From Mucilaginibacter sp. PAMB04168 (GTDB lineage: Bacteria; Bacteroidota; Bacteroidia; Sphingobacteriales; Sphingobacteriaceae): DNA of 64,000 nucleotides. Of the stretch, positions 46,701-55,414 are shown one piece after another. The stretch is from positions 4,836,001 through 4,900,000 of the forward strand of contig NZ_CP155079.2 in assembly GCF_039634365.2 (NCBI RefSeq). Direction: 5' to 3'. Position numbers and translations under genes: made by a program. The stretch's first letter is position 1; each line of letters begins with the position of its first letter. The notes beneath the pieces were generated by a model. That model did no database searches, had not been told where the DNA came from, and saw only the letters and a program-made list of their open reading frames with translations.

Positions 46701-47467
46701 AACAGACCAGAAACCGCATTCTTTGATGTTTCGGTTTCATTCCTTTTAGCCGGACTTTGCTCATTCTCATACCGGGTAGCCTCCGTTGTCGCTTTAGCGT
46801 TAAAGTTTATGCGGAAGATCGTCTGGTTTATTTCTACCGCATTATTTACGCAATACTCTGGCTTTAGGTAGAACGAGGATTCCGGATCGGCACCTATATC
46901 GCCATCGCGCGAGAACTTCTTACCCGTTGCACCGCCGTAGGCCCAAAATAACTCTACGCCTGGTGCATCCTTTAGCTCTACTTTAAGCAGCATGTGTTCA
47001 GTACTGGCAGCCGCAAGCAACTGAACATGAATAACTCCCTTGCCTAATATAGGATCATGAATGGTGTACAGCATGGAGCCGGCACGGTACCGTGCTTCAA
47101 TAGCTTTGGCTTCAATAAGCCATTTGCTTTCTTTATTCTTAACCAGGCCCAATTTGAGGTTACCGCCCATTCCGGGCAGGTACAAGGCAAATTCGGGCAA
47201 ATCTCCTGCCTCAATTCTAAACGCAGTGTTGGTACCATATATAGCACGGTTAAAGCGCCTAGTGCCATTGTGAATCACAATATCCTGCCCATCAGGCTGG
47301 TATCTTATCTCGCGCTCTTTGCCATGCCAGAGCAACTTGTGCGACTGGCCATAACTATCGCTTATGCACAACAATTGACTGCATACAGCAAATGAAAACA
47401 AGGCAATATTTTTCAGTCGTGGTAGAATGAAACGCGGCAAAGACATATCAATAACAGTTGGCGGCAT
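43739..47467 (-). CDS. DUF4450 domain protein with (alpha/alpha)6 barrel, probable glycosidase
   Basis: A 1242-residue exported protein. The start at 47467 gives MPPTVIDMSLPRFILPRL before a hydrophobic signal (about 20-38, CISDSYGQ); Met8 is an alternative start. The N-terminal DUF4450 region is recognised by REIRYQPDGQDIVIHNGTRRFNRAIYGTNTAFRIEAGDLPEFALYLPG (quoted here as its outline, about residues 52-100). The central helical domain (about 340-740) has DMNLVFIDQLLNHFNWTGD, YDLDGDGLYDAYCAIW, GGGVTHSSAYNYRANQMAALLA and NYWLLSTSNWLPYTWS, as in GH78/GH95-like barrels. It closes with beta domains (LTIKPGFPSAWNYAALKVP) and extra beta-sandwich domains to the end. alpha-L-Rhamnosidase-like or related activity would fit RG-I, but this is not shown. 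Confidence 0.7.
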   Translation of the reverse strand: MPPTVIDMSLPRFILPRLKNIALFSFAVCSQLLCISDSYGQSHKLLWHGKEREIRYQPDGQDIVIHNGTRRFNRAIYGTNTAFRIEAGDLPEFALYLPGMGGNLKLGLVKNKESKWLIEAKAIEARYRAGSMLYTIHDPILGKGVIHVQLLAAASTEHMLLKVELKDAPGVELFWAYGGATGKKFSRDGDIGADPESSFYLKPEYCVNNAVEINQTIFRINFNAKATTEATRYENEQSPAKRNETETSKNAVSGLFPASVIAKQGNAEQQSTPLTLLNSVPTGKPLACGLVKNTQAPLYWMIGRGATLGNNNQITQLMQEAEVARQTLTSRVQLHTPDAYINTLGSALAVAGDAIWENPSYMHGAVAWRMRLPAWRGAYVADLLGWHDRASQHFNSYALSQVTTPESGPIIADTALHLARQLEKLGTAMFSSGYISRNPGGDLRPHHYDMNLVFIDQLLNHFNWTGDVTEIKKLWPLIKRHLAWEKRNYDLDGDGLYDAYCAIWASDALQYSGGGVTHSSAYNYRANQMAALLARLVGEDPAPYEREAAHIKQAIATTLWMPGKGTYAEFKDLLGNRLLHTSPALWTIYHAIDEGVPDSRQAYQSLRYVDTDIPHIPITAKGLTGNYWLLSTSNWLPYTWSINNVAMAENLHTALAYWQGGRSANAYQLWKSTLLESMYLGASPGSFQQLSFYDAQRGELYRDFADPVGMAARTLVEGLFGVKPDLLNNTLTIKPGFPSAWNYAALKVPDISIDFKRNGLTDSYTIASSLPRATSLKLQINARAAQLKQITVNGQPVKWSCITSSVGQPVIQVEAGVQKSYAIKILWSGNTILNLPVEADCAAGKTYTQTFGKATVLQIADPQSVLQSKRSLPHQISWAVKPLTGNFTVFVQLKEAALTWWQPIHIAAYAKPVEVKYDTNQPENEIRFGVQSHGYKGRVLVQVNPYTKSTYQSSVNAVENQSIAEITVSAAHLIPGSNRIRLQYGGQVIDTTIINWRVNAANSSAMQTVDMSASFNDELTHIFTNQYLSPRPKSATLQLPVQGIGNWCYPLTTAKIDDSGLRKAAGSQNKFTLPQQIPFSTLNTGKNIAFTSQWDNYPRSLSVPLNGAASHAYLLMAGSTNPMQSRLTNGTITVNYEDGTKELLELKNPENWWPIEQDYDNDGFAFNPGAAKPLRVYLKTGTASLDFTNYTTIKGFSNKAIDGGAATVLDLCLNPAKKLKSLELRTVANDVVIGLMGVTLVR

Positions 47468-47727
47468 AACCGCTTAATAGGAAACTTAGGTAATTGGGCT
47501 TATTTTGCTAATGTGAACAAACAAACGCTAATTTCAAAATAGCTCACCCTTCAATCAGGACAGACAATGATGCCAACGCACTTTTTTCCCGTTGTGCGAA
47601 AAATCATGGAACAGGATGGCTTTGAAGTTTTCTTTCTGTTTATTTGTAACAGCCAATAGTTAACCTTTCATCAACAAGCTGTGGCTATTTGATGAATAAA
47701 ACCAAATAAACAACAATAACCTCTGCC

Positions 47728-49662
47728 ATGAAAAAGCTGCAATTGCTCAGCATCACAGTATTGCTGTTATCAATGCTTAAAACAGCCAGTGCACAACCTT
47801 TTCAGGTACGTAGCCCTAACCAACAAATTTTAGTAAAGGTTGGGCTCGATGATAAGAGACTATACTATGAAGTAAGTTATAAAGGGTCTCCTATCATTTT
47901 AAAGTCGAAACTTGGGCTGATACGTGAAGATGCGGATTTTTCGAAAGGACTGGTGTTTGAAAACGTGCCCAAAGAGCTGATAGTTACTTACCGGTATAAT
48001 TTGGCGACGGCTAAAAAAAGGAATATTACCTACAAGGCAACCCGGCAGTTTTTTCACCTGAAGAATCAAGAGGGCAAACTGATGGATGTCATATTCCAGG
48101 TATCTAACGACGGGGTGGCTTTCCGTTATTACTTCCCGGAAAGATCAACAGACGTCAAGAAGATAACCGAAGAACTCACTACATACAAATTCAGCACAAA
48201 TTCCAAAGGTTTTTTGCAGCCCATGTCTGATGCTAAAACTGGCTGGTCACAAACCAATCCCTCTTACGAAGAATATTATGAGCAGAGCATACCGGTTGGC
48301 AAGCCATCGCCTATTAAAGCGGGTTGGGTTTACCCTGCCTTGTTTCAGTCGGGCAGTAACTGGGCGCTCATTAGTGAAACTTTTCCTGAGGGCAACTATT
48401 GCGGCACGCGCCTTAAGGCCGAATCGCCTGATGGCGAGTACGCAATAGGCTTTCCGCAACCGACTGAGGTTTTTACAGGCGGCAATTTAGGACCTGAGTC
48501 AAGATTGCCATGGTATACACCCTGGCGTATTATCACAATTGGTTCGCTTAAAACCATTACCGAATCTACCATGGGCACCGATGTGGCTCCACCCGCCGTT
48601 AAGGCAGATGTCTCATTTGTAAAACCAGGGCAGGCCTCATGGAGCTGGGTGATTTTAAAGGACGACTCGACCAAATACAGCGTACAAAAACGCTTTATTG
48701 ATTATGCAGCTCAGATGCACTGGGCCTACTGTTTAATTGACGCCGACTGGGACAGAAAAATAGGATATGAGAAGATAAAGGAACTGGCAGACTATGCCAA
48801 AATAAAAAACGTGGGCATCATACTCTGGTACAACTCCGCCGGGGCCTGGAACACAGCACCTTATACGCCCCGCAATAAAATGCTAACGCATGAAAGCCGC
48901 ATGCAGGAATTTGCCCGCCTGCAAAAACTGGGCATTAAAGGCGTTAAGGTCGACTTTTTTGGCGGCGACGGCCAATCAATGATGCAGTACTACATTGATA
49001 TTTTAAAAGATGCTTTGACCCACAAGTTACAGGTAAACTTTCATGGGGCTACGCTGCCCCGTGGCTTGCAGCGCACCTACCCTAACCTGGTTACTACCGA
49101 GGCTATTAAAGGGATGGAATTTGCAACCTTTGAACAGCGCAACCAGGATATACAAGCCCAGCATTGCGCCACTATACCGTTTACCCGCAACGTATTCGAC
49201 CCAATGGATTTTACGCCAATGGTGTTTGGTGAGATACCGCGCATTAAACGCAAAACCACCAACGCCTTTCAGTTGGCTTTGCCTGTACTGTTCCTATCGG
49301 GCATACAGCACATGGCCGAAACTGATCAGAGCATGCAAAAAGCCCCTGAATATGTAAAAAACTTTTTGCGCAACCTGCCCGCCCGATGGGATGAGGTGAA
49401 GTTTATAGACGGCTACCCCGGTAAACTGGCTATTATAGCCCGCAAAAGCGGCAACCGCTGGATCATAGCCGGTATTAATGGTGAGAATACAGAGAAAAAC
49501 CTCAAGCTCAATTTATCTGCCTTTAAGTATTTTACTAAACGCACGCTGATTAATGACGGCAGCGAGGAGTTCTCATTTTCTACGGCGGCTATCAGTTCGG
49601 GAGCTACACAAACGGTTAAAATAAAAGGGAATGGGGGATTTGTGATGACGTTAGAAAAGTAA
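47728..49662 (+). CDS. GH97 family alpha-glycosidase, retaining type (probable alpha-galactosidase)
   Basis: A 644-residue GH97 enzyme. Signal peptide about 1-22 (KTASAQ); N-terminal beta-sandwich (about 24-280; VSNDGVAFRYYFPE); TIM barrel (about 285-560; HWAYCLIDADWDRKIGYEKI, GIILWYNSAGAWN, KGVKVDFFGGDGQSMMQYY, VNFHGATLPRGLQRTYPNL, TTEAIKGMEF); C-terminal beta domain. D409 in KVDFF matches the nucleophile of retaining GH97 alpha-galactosidases (BtGH97b type), rather than the Glu-based inverting SusB type; E458 in TTEA is the likely acid/base. It stands alone on the plus strand, divergent from the DUF4450 gene across 260 bp. alpha-Linked galactose removal from plant polysaccharide is the best guess. 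Confidence 0.88.
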   Translation: MKKLQLLSITVLLLSMLKTASAQPFQVRSPNQQILVKVGLDDKRLYYEVSYKGSPIILKSKLGLIREDADFSKGLVFENVPKELIVTYRYNLATAKKRNITYKATRQFFHLKNQEGKLMDVIFQVSNDGVAFRYYFPERSTDVKKITEELTTYKFSTNSKGFLQPMSDAKTGWSQTNPSYEEYYEQSIPVGKPSPIKAGWVYPALFQSGSNWALISETFPEGNYCGTRLKAESPDGEYAIGFPQPTEVFTGGNLGPESRLPWYTPWRIITIGSLKTITESTMGTDVAPPAVKADVSFVKPGQASWSWVILKDDSTKYSVQKRFIDYAAQMHWAYCLIDADWDRKIGYEKIKELADYAKIKNVGIILWYNSAGAWNTAPYTPRNKMLTHESRMQEFARLQKLGIKGVKVDFFGGDGQSMMQYYIDILKDALTHKLQVNFHGATLPRGLQRTYPNLVTTEAIKGMEFATFEQRNQDIQAQHCATIPFTRNVFDPMDFTPMVFGEIPRIKRKTTNAFQLALPVLFLSGIQHMAETDQSMQKAPEYVKNFLRNLPARWDEVKFIDGYPGKLAIIARKSGNRWIIAGINGENTEKNLKLNLSAFKYFTKRTLINDGSEEFSFSTAAISSGATQTVKIKGNGGFVMTLEK

Positions 49663-49941
49663 ACTTCCAATCGTCATTGTGAGGGTGGTTTGCTTGTAGC
49701 TTACGCTTTACGGCAGGAAACTGACACGTGTTATTAACTCTCTCTTCGTTTCCTTATTACCACAGCGGCTACATCTTGTGTCTTTAAAAAAGGAAGAAAA
49801 ATACGCGTAACGACGGCATGAATGCCTCAAAACAAGGTGTGAACAATTCAACTCCGTGATAACGTCATCACACAAGGTCATACTCCGGCTGCTGCAATAG
49901 CTACCTGTGCTCTTTATTAGGATATTGCTCTACTTTCTAAA

Positions 49942-50439
49942 TCACTTTGCTGGCTGATGGGTAAAACCGGATAGCGTATCAAAGTTGGTTTTAATATCAT
50001 CGAAGAGTTCAAACAGGTTTTGAATGGTGACCTGGGCGGCCGAACGTTTACCCCATTTAAGGAGGCATTGGTCCCATATGTCGCCAAAATTAGTCATGCT
50101 GGCTATAACTTGCACCACATATTGAACCGATGCTTCTGTACTTTCAAACTCAATGGCTTCGAGCACATGTAGCTGCTTCATCAGGTCATAAATTAAAAAC
50201 GGCAGGCGCTTATTGGCAATAATGCGAATATTGGTTTCGGCAGCGTTTACCTTAGTATCATACGATGCCTCAATGTTTATTTTTTGCGCGTCTATATAAG
50301 TGAGCACCATACTTTTCAGTGCTTGCTGTATCTCCTGTAATTGTGCAGTCATGAGGCAAAGGTTTTGTATTATGTCATTAACATTACTGTGTCTATTATC
50401 TGGTAGCTGGCATTTTGAATCATCGTTATAAATTAGCAT
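49942..50439 (-). CDS. Conserved-looking hypothetical protein, 165 aa
   Basis: I do not recognise this 165-residue protein. It has no signal peptide or membrane segment and looks like a soluble, mostly helical protein (LCLMTAQLQEIQQALKSMVLTYIDAQKINIEASYDTKV, LLKWGKRSAAQVTIQNLFELFDDIKTNFDTLSG). The first 20 residues (MLIYNDDSKCQLPDNRHSNV) look unstructured, and the Met at residue 31 is a possible alternative start. It is orphaned between GH97 and the divergent Ku gene. A function in DNA repair next to Ku would be pure guesswork. Confidence 0.55.
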   Translation of the reverse strand: MLIYNDDSKCQLPDNRHSNVNDIIQNLCLMTAQLQEIQQALKSMVLTYIDAQKINIEASYDTKVNAAETNIRIIANKRLPFLIYDLMKQLHVLEAIEFESTEASVQYVVQVIASMTNFGDIWDQCLLKWGKRSAAQVTIQNLFELFDDIKTNFDTLSGFTHQPAK

Positions 50440-50745
50440 TCAAAAAGCAAGTAAATTTAAAATATCAGCTAACACCTTGTAACTTATACAAAGCAACAAC
50501 TACGCCCCTACTACCTTGTTTATCAGGGTTTTTATCTACAAACGTTAATAAGTTTTCCACACGCATGTTAACAACTTCAAAACACTAAGCCGTGTCCAGT
50601 AAATTTGTCGTTGATTTACAGCGGCTTATTGCATCCAATCTCAACACAAGTTTTAACACATTCTAAGTGAACGCGATACGCTTATTATCCTCTTTGCAAA
50701 CTCATTCATCAATTTAATAGTTATATCCATATAAACACTACTGTT
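50440..50745. other. 306-bp divergent intergenic region
   Basis: This gap lies between the 165-aa gene and ku. A TAAATTTG octamer (50600-50607, plus strand) matches the Bacteroidota -7 box TAnnTTTG but stands 138 bp before the ku start and lacks a clear -33 element. Otherwise AT-rich with no repeat or reading frame that I can support. Confidence 0.4.
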
Positions 50746-51516
50746 ATGATGAGGTCGATCTGGAAAGGCTCAATTGGATTTGGGCTGGTAAACATTCCTG
50801 TTAAATTATACTCGGCCGTGCAAAACAGCACGCTCGATCTGGATATGCTCGATAGCCGCGACCATTCGCATATTCGCTTTTTGCGGGTGAACGAGCACAC
50901 GCATAAAGAGGTTCCGTACGATAAAATAGTACGCGCCTACAAGCTGGATGATGATTACGTGGTGCTTGACGAACAAGACTTTGAGGATGCCAGTCCTGAA
51001 AAAACAAAGCTGATTGAGATTGAAAGCTTTGTGGAAGCGGTAGACATAAACCCCATGTATTACGAAACATCATATTATGCCGAGCCCGATGCCAAAAACA
51101 GCAAAGCCTATATACTATTGCTGGAAGCGCTCAAAAAAACGGGCAAAGCTGGCTTAGGGCGCTTTGTATTACGCAACAGCGAGAGCCTGTGTATTATCCA
51201 CCCGGTTGAAAAAGCACTGGTGGTTAGCCGCATCCGTTTTGCCCAGGAACTGCGCTCAACCGACGACCTTAAACTGCCTGATGCTACGGTAAGCAAAAAA
51301 GAACTAGATATGGGTCTGGCTCTGATTAAGCAGTATACCGAAGATTTTGACGTATCAAAATTTAAGGATGAGTACACGGCTGAGCTGTTAAAGATCATTA
51401 AAGCCAAGGCTAAAGGTAAACGCCCAACCATTAAGAAGCTTAAGGTTGCCAAAACCAGCAGCGACGACTTGTACGATCAATTAATGCAAAGTCTCAATAC
51501 ACGGAAAGGAGCTTAA
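50746..51516 (+). CDS. ku: Ku protein, non-homologous end joining
   Basis: A 256-residue bacterial Ku homodimer subunit that binds DNA double-strand ends and recruits LigD. The N-terminus MRSIWKGSIGFGLVNIPVKLYSA, the block IRFLRVNEHTHKEVPYDKIVRAYKLDDDYVVLDEQDFE, SYYAEPDAKNSKAYILLLEALKKTGKAGLGRFVLR and LRFAQELR-type motif (VVSRIRFAQELRS) are diagnostic. The C-terminus is a Lys-rich tail (IKAKAKGKRPTIKKLKVAK). The second Met (MRS) could be the start instead of MMRS. The ligD gene begins four bases after the ku stop, so the pair is an operon. Confidence 0.97.
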   Translation: MMRSIWKGSIGFGLVNIPVKLYSAVQNSTLDLDMLDSRDHSHIRFLRVNEHTHKEVPYDKIVRAYKLDDDYVVLDEQDFEDASPEKTKLIEIESFVEAVDINPMYYETSYYAEPDAKNSKAYILLLEALKKTGKAGLGRFVLRNSESLCIIHPVEKALVVSRIRFAQELRSTDDLKLPDATVSKKELDMGLALIKQYTEDFDVSKFKDEYTAELLKIIKAKAKGKRPTIKKLKVAKTSSDDLYDQLMQSLNTRKGA

Positions 51517-51519
51517 GCC

Positions 51520-54075
51520 ATGAGTTTAGAGAAGTATGAAGCCAAGCGCGATTTTAAGAAAACAGCGGAGCCTAAGGGCGGCAAGGGTAGCGGCAAAACT
51601 TTAAGTTTTGTAGTGCAAAGGCACCATGCATCACACCTGCATTACGATTTTAGGCTGGAGCTGGATGGTGTGCTCAAAAGCTGGGCTGTGCCCAAAGGCC
51701 CGTCCATGAACCCCGGCGATAAACGGCTGGCCATGATGGTGGAAGATCATCCTTACGATTACCAGCATTTTGAAGGCGTGATACCCAATGGCGAGTACGG
51801 TGCGGGCATTGTGATAACCTGGGATCATGGCACGTACGAGTCGCTGGCCCCCGACCGCAAAGACGATGTAAAAACCCTGCATGCCGGCCTTCATTCGGGA
51901 AATCTGAAATTCAGGCTGAATGGTGAGATACTTAGAGGCGAGTTTGCATTGGTTAAACTGCACAACTCTGATAAAGAGGACGACAATTCCTGGCTGCTGA
52001 TAAAGCACAAAGATGATTTTGCCGTAACCGCTAAATTTGACAGCGAGGCTTTTGTTCCTGATAATATTAAGGTGCTTAAAAATAATAAGGACGGCAAAGT
52101 TAAAAAGCTGCCTAAGCATGCGTTACTGGAAGTTGACATGCCAGCTAAAAAGGAACCTGCCAAAGCAGCAACACCTGCTAAAAAAAGCGCTGCAAAGAAA
52201 TCTGAAGACGAAAGCGGTAAACGCACACGTTATATAAAGCCCATGCTGGCCAAGCTTGAACCGCAGTTGTTTGACGACGCTAACTGGCTATATGAATCAA
52301 AGATTGACGGCTACCGCGCTATCGGCTACACCGGCAAAAAAGCGGCGTTAATTTCGCGCAATGGCATTGAGTTCAATGAGAAGTATGAAAAGGTTTTTAA
52401 CGAGCTGAAGCAACTGCCTGAAAAAGCTGTGCTTGATGGGGAAATTGTACTGGAAGACAGCCATGGGCGCAGTATCTTTCAGGATTTGCAAAACTATAAC
52501 AGCCAGAAGAATAAACGCACATTAAGGTACTATGTGTTCGATCTATTGCAGTTGGACGGGCATGATCTGCGTGACTTGCCGCTCGTTAAACGTAAGGAGT
52601 TATTAAAAGCCTTTACAGCATCTTTTCCAAAAGAATCATCTATCACCTACCTGGAACATACGGTAGGCAATGGTACCGAGATGATGGTTAAATCACAAAA
52701 GCAAGGCTGGGAGGGTGTAATTGGTAAAGACGCACAAAGCGTGTACGAAAGCGGCCGCCGCAGCGACCATTGGTTGAAGTTTAAAGTGCAGGCCTCACAG
52801 GAAGCCATTATTTGCGGTTACACGCCTCCTAAAGGTGCCCGTAAGCACATCGGATCGCTGGTATTGGGCGTACAGCAGGGCGAAAACATTAAATACGTAG
52901 GCAACTGCGGCAGCGGCTTTAATACCGAAAGCTTGCAGGATTTGTTTGATAAGCTACAACCCATTGTTACCACAGAAAGGCCTTTTCCCGACAAGATAAA
53001 TTACCACGGTAAGGTAACCTGGGTGGAGCCCAAATTGGTTTGCGAAGTGTTTTATTCGGAGTGGACTGCCGACGGCAGTATGCGCCATCCGGTCTTTAAG
53101 GGCCTACGCATGGATAAAGAGCCAGACCACGTGTTAATGGAAACACCCGACAAACAACTGGCTGATGAAACTACCGTTACTTACGGCAAAAAGAAAGTGA
53201 AGCTTACCAACCAAAATAAGCTGTATTGGAAAAAAGAAGGCATTAGCAAAGGCGAAATGCTTAACTACTACCGGGATATTGCCCCGCTAATGGTGCCGTA
53301 TCTTAAAGATAAAGCCCTTTCTATGCGCAGGCAGCCAAATGGAATTGACGACCCCGGCTTTTTCCAAAAAGATGTGGATGTAACCCATTTACCCGATTGG
53401 ATAAAGACCGAAAAGCTATATTCTGAAAGCAACGATAAAGATATCAATTACATTGTAGGCGATGATGAAGCAACATTGCTTTATGTAGTGAATCTGGGCT
53501 CTATTGAGATAAACCCATGGTTGAGTAACTATCAAACGCCAGATAACCCCGAGTATGTGGTAATAGACGTTGACCCGCACGATGTTCCTTTTACCGAAGC
53601 TGTGCAGGTGGCCTTAAAAACTAAAGAGGTGTTTGACCGCATGAAACTTAAAACTTTCATCAAAACATCGGGATCTAAAGGACTGCACATTTACTGTTAC
53701 CTGGGTGCTGTGTACGATTATGATTTTGTAAAGATGTTTGCTGAGTACACTGCTCACCTGATCCATGATGAGCTGCCAGACATTACCAGTGTTGAACGCA
53801 ACCCGGCCAAGCGTAAAAACAAAACCTACATCGATTTTTTACAGAACCGCCGCGGGCAAACCATTGCTGCACCTTATTCGGTACGGCCCAAGCCTGGCGC
53901 TACAGTATCTACCCCCTTGCACTGGCATGAGGTAAACGACCAGTTATCTTTAGCCGACTTTACCATATACACGCTAAAAGACCGACTTAAAAATGTAGAA
54001 GATCCCTGGAAAGATATACACAAAACCAAAGCCGACTTAAAAAAGGCATTAGCCCTTTTAAAAGAACATGCATAA
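51520..54075 (+). CDS. ligD: Multifunctional DNA ligase D (PE-ligase-polymerase order)
   Basis: An 851-residue LigD with three domains. The N-terminal 3'-phosphoesterase domain (about 1-190) has HHASHLHYDFRLELDGVLKSWAVPKGPS (as its core, His and Asp ligands visible) and NGEYGAGIVITWDHG. An Ala/Lys/Pro-rich linker (about 205-235) follows. The ATP-dependent ligase domain (about 240-545) has K261 in ESKIDGYRA as the adenylated lysine, DGEIV and EGVIGKD. The archaeo-eukaryotic-primase-type polymerase domain (about 560-851) has YVVIDVDPHD with the metal-binding Asp pair and FIKTSGSKGLHIY. The order PE-Lig-Pol is that of Pseudomonas LigD, not that of mycobacteria. Together with Ku it provides end joining, useful in stationary phase or after desiccation. 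Confidence 0.97.
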   Translation: MSLEKYEAKRDFKKTAEPKGGKGSGKTLSFVVQRHHASHLHYDFRLELDGVLKSWAVPKGPSMNPGDKRLAMMVEDHPYDYQHFEGVIPNGEYGAGIVITWDHGTYESLAPDRKDDVKTLHAGLHSGNLKFRLNGEILRGEFALVKLHNSDKEDDNSWLLIKHKDDFAVTAKFDSEAFVPDNIKVLKNNKDGKVKKLPKHALLEVDMPAKKEPAKAATPAKKSAAKKSEDESGKRTRYIKPMLAKLEPQLFDDANWLYESKIDGYRAIGYTGKKAALISRNGIEFNEKYEKVFNELKQLPEKAVLDGEIVLEDSHGRSIFQDLQNYNSQKNKRTLRYYVFDLLQLDGHDLRDLPLVKRKELLKAFTASFPKESSITYLEHTVGNGTEMMVKSQKQGWEGVIGKDAQSVYESGRRSDHWLKFKVQASQEAIICGYTPPKGARKHIGSLVLGVQQGENIKYVGNCGSGFNTESLQDLFDKLQPIVTTERPFPDKINYHGKVTWVEPKLVCEVFYSEWTADGSMRHPVFKGLRMDKEPDHVLMETPDKQLADETTVTYGKKKVKLTNQNKLYWKKEGISKGEMLNYYRDIAPLMVPYLKDKALSMRRQPNGIDDPGFFQKDVDVTHLPDWIKTEKLYSESNDKDINYIVGDDEATLLYVVNLGSIEINPWLSNYQTPDNPEYVVIDVDPHDVPFTEAVQVALKTKEVFDRMKLKTFIKTSGSKGLHIYCYLGAVYDYDFVKMFAEYTAHLIHDELPDITSVERNPAKRKNKTYIDFLQNRRGQTIAAPYSVRPKPGATVSTPLHWHEVNDQLSLADFTIYTLKDRLKNVEDPWKDIHKTKADLKKALALLKEHA

Positions 54076-54132
54076 AAAGCCAATCTATTAAGCAGGACTA
54101 ATTGTTAGAATCGTCACTTAATAACAAATGGA

Positions 54133-54420
54133 ATGAAATTATTAGCAAATACATTAACTAAACTTACCGGTGCAAAAGCTATTGGCGCCGAAGCCATTGG
54201 TGCGCGGGCCATTGGCGCAACAGCAGTGGGCGCTTCGGCCGTCGGAGCTTCGGCATTGGGCGCATGGGCTCTTGGCGCGCTGGCCGTTGGTGCGGTTGCC
54301 ATAGGGGCTGTGGCCATTGGCCGCGTAGCTATTAAGCGTATGGTGATTAAAGATTTGCAGGTAGGAACATTGACCGTCGATAAACTGGTGATTAAAGAAC
54401 AGGAAGAACCAGTTGCCTAA
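54133..54420 (+). CDS. Small pentad-repeat protein (GAxA[IVL] repeats)
   Basis: A 95-residue protein made almost entirely of five-residue repeats. After a 12-residue start (MKLLANTLTKLT) come about eleven units of the form G-A-x-A-I/V/L (GAKAI, GAEAI, GARAI, GATAV, GASAV, GASAL, GAWAL, GALAV, GAVAI, GAVAI, GRVAI), then charged units with the same hydrophobic spacing (KRMVI, KDLQV, GTLTV, DKLVI) and an acidic tail. A strict period of five with a beta-branched residue at a fixed place suggests a solenoid (pentapeptide beta-helix), possibly lying in or on a membrane because the middle is so non-polar. It follows ligD by 57 bases. Function unknown; similar repeat proteins are often missed or called hypothetical. 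Confidence 0.65.
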   Translation: MKLLANTLTKLTGAKAIGAEAIGARAIGATAVGASAVGASALGAWALGALAVGAVAIGAVAIGRVAIKRMVIKDLQVGTLTVDKLVIKEQEEPVA

Positions 54421-54537
54421 CAAATACGCTGTCGGTATGGGGTTTATTGAAGGCTTTTAGCAGGGCAATATTGCTTCGCTAAGCTCATACTTATAGGCCA
54501 TAGCGGTTGAAGACCATATTTTAAAAGAAATGTGTAT

Positions 54538-55377
54538 CTAAAATTTCAGCTTCTTCATTACCTTAACCAATAGGTGAGCAATCACCTGGTTGCCTTTATC
54601 AGAAGGGTGCAGGCCATCGTAGGTAATGCCAATTGCTTCAGGCGGGTACGGATAATCGTCTTCGACGGGGTTGAACTTTAAGGTAGTATAATCCGGATAA
54701 CGGAAGTTTTGATACCTACCGCTTACGGTATCTCTTAATCGCTTAAATTTCACTAAACGCTTTACCTTTAAACTGCCTTTGCTGTAAAGATCAACCACAT
54801 TCAAATCCTCCTGCCTACCAATCTCTTTAACAGCATCTGCAAACTCGGCAAGCCATCGCTCATTCTTTTGCCTGTATGAGCCCCATGCATTATTTTTAGG
54901 ATTGCGCAGATAAACAAAATCGGCACGTTGCATAGGTGTTAAGAGTATAATCTGGGCTTGCGGGCTTACCTTACGCAAGTAATTTATAATAACCCGAAAT
55001 GCGCCGTAAACTGTAGCATAACCGGTATTGTTATTGTAATCAGTTATGGTGCCCAAAGGCTGGCTTCCCCACCAATCGTTAGTTCCCAACAACACTGTAT
55101 ATACATCAGCTTTCTGTATGCCCAGCTTTTCAATTTGCTTAGCTATGCGAATAGCGGTCCATCCGTTATGGCCCTGGTTGGTATATTGTATATAAGGAAG
55201 TTTTTCTGTGACCCGGCTTAAATAACCCTTCGTAACCCGGTTGCCTGTTTCGTCTAAATGGTCATTCAGGTATGTAATGGAATCGCCAATGGCTACCCAC
55301 TTGATTTCCTTTTCAGGAACAAATGAGCTAATAGCCAAACTGAATATACCTAAGAACAACCACTTTTTTAACCGCAT
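54538..55377 (-). CDS. SGNH/GDSL-family hydrolase (secreted esterase)
   Basis: A 279-residue SGNH hydrolase with an N-terminal hydrophobic signal (about 6-19, no lipobox). Block I is WVAIGDSITYL with S33, the Gly position is in NQGHNGWTA, block III is VLLGTNDWWGSQPLG (Asn) and block V is TYDGLHPSDKG with Asp and His. It is a lysophospholipase/carbohydrate esterase type enzyme and, unlike the three CE12 proteins, has the GDSI form and lacks the GHND block. Substrate is unknown. It lies 37 bases after the GH5/GH2-like gene at 55415 and may be co-transcribed with it, which would favour deacylation of a polysaccharide. Confidence 0.82.
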   Translation of the reverse strand: MRLKKWLFLGIFSLAISSFVPEKEIKWVAIGDSITYLNDHLDETGNRVTKGYLSRVTEKLPYIQYTNQGHNGWTAIRIAKQIEKLGIQKADVYTVLLGTNDWWGSQPLGTITDYNNNTGYATVYGAFRVIINYLRKVSPQAQIILLTPMQRADFVYLRNPKNNAWGSYRQKNERWLAEFADAVKEIGRQEDLNVVDLYSKGSLKVKRLVKFKRLRDTVSGRYQNFRYPDYTTLKFNPVEDDYPYPPEAIGITYDGLHPSDKGNQVIAHLLVKVMKKLKF

Positions 55378-55414
55378 GCAGCAAACGTTTAAATGCTAAG
55401 ATAGTATATCTGCC

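Noticed and set aside
47507..47532. gctaat repeated at 20-bp spacing upstream of the DUF4450 gene
   Set aside because: Six bases is too short to separate from chance in an AT-rich region, and the flanks do not match.
49663..49941. The cgtcattgtgag sequence after GH97 as a possible intergenic repeat element
   Set aside because: It resembles known dispersed repeats only over a few bases and no second copy was noticed in the window.
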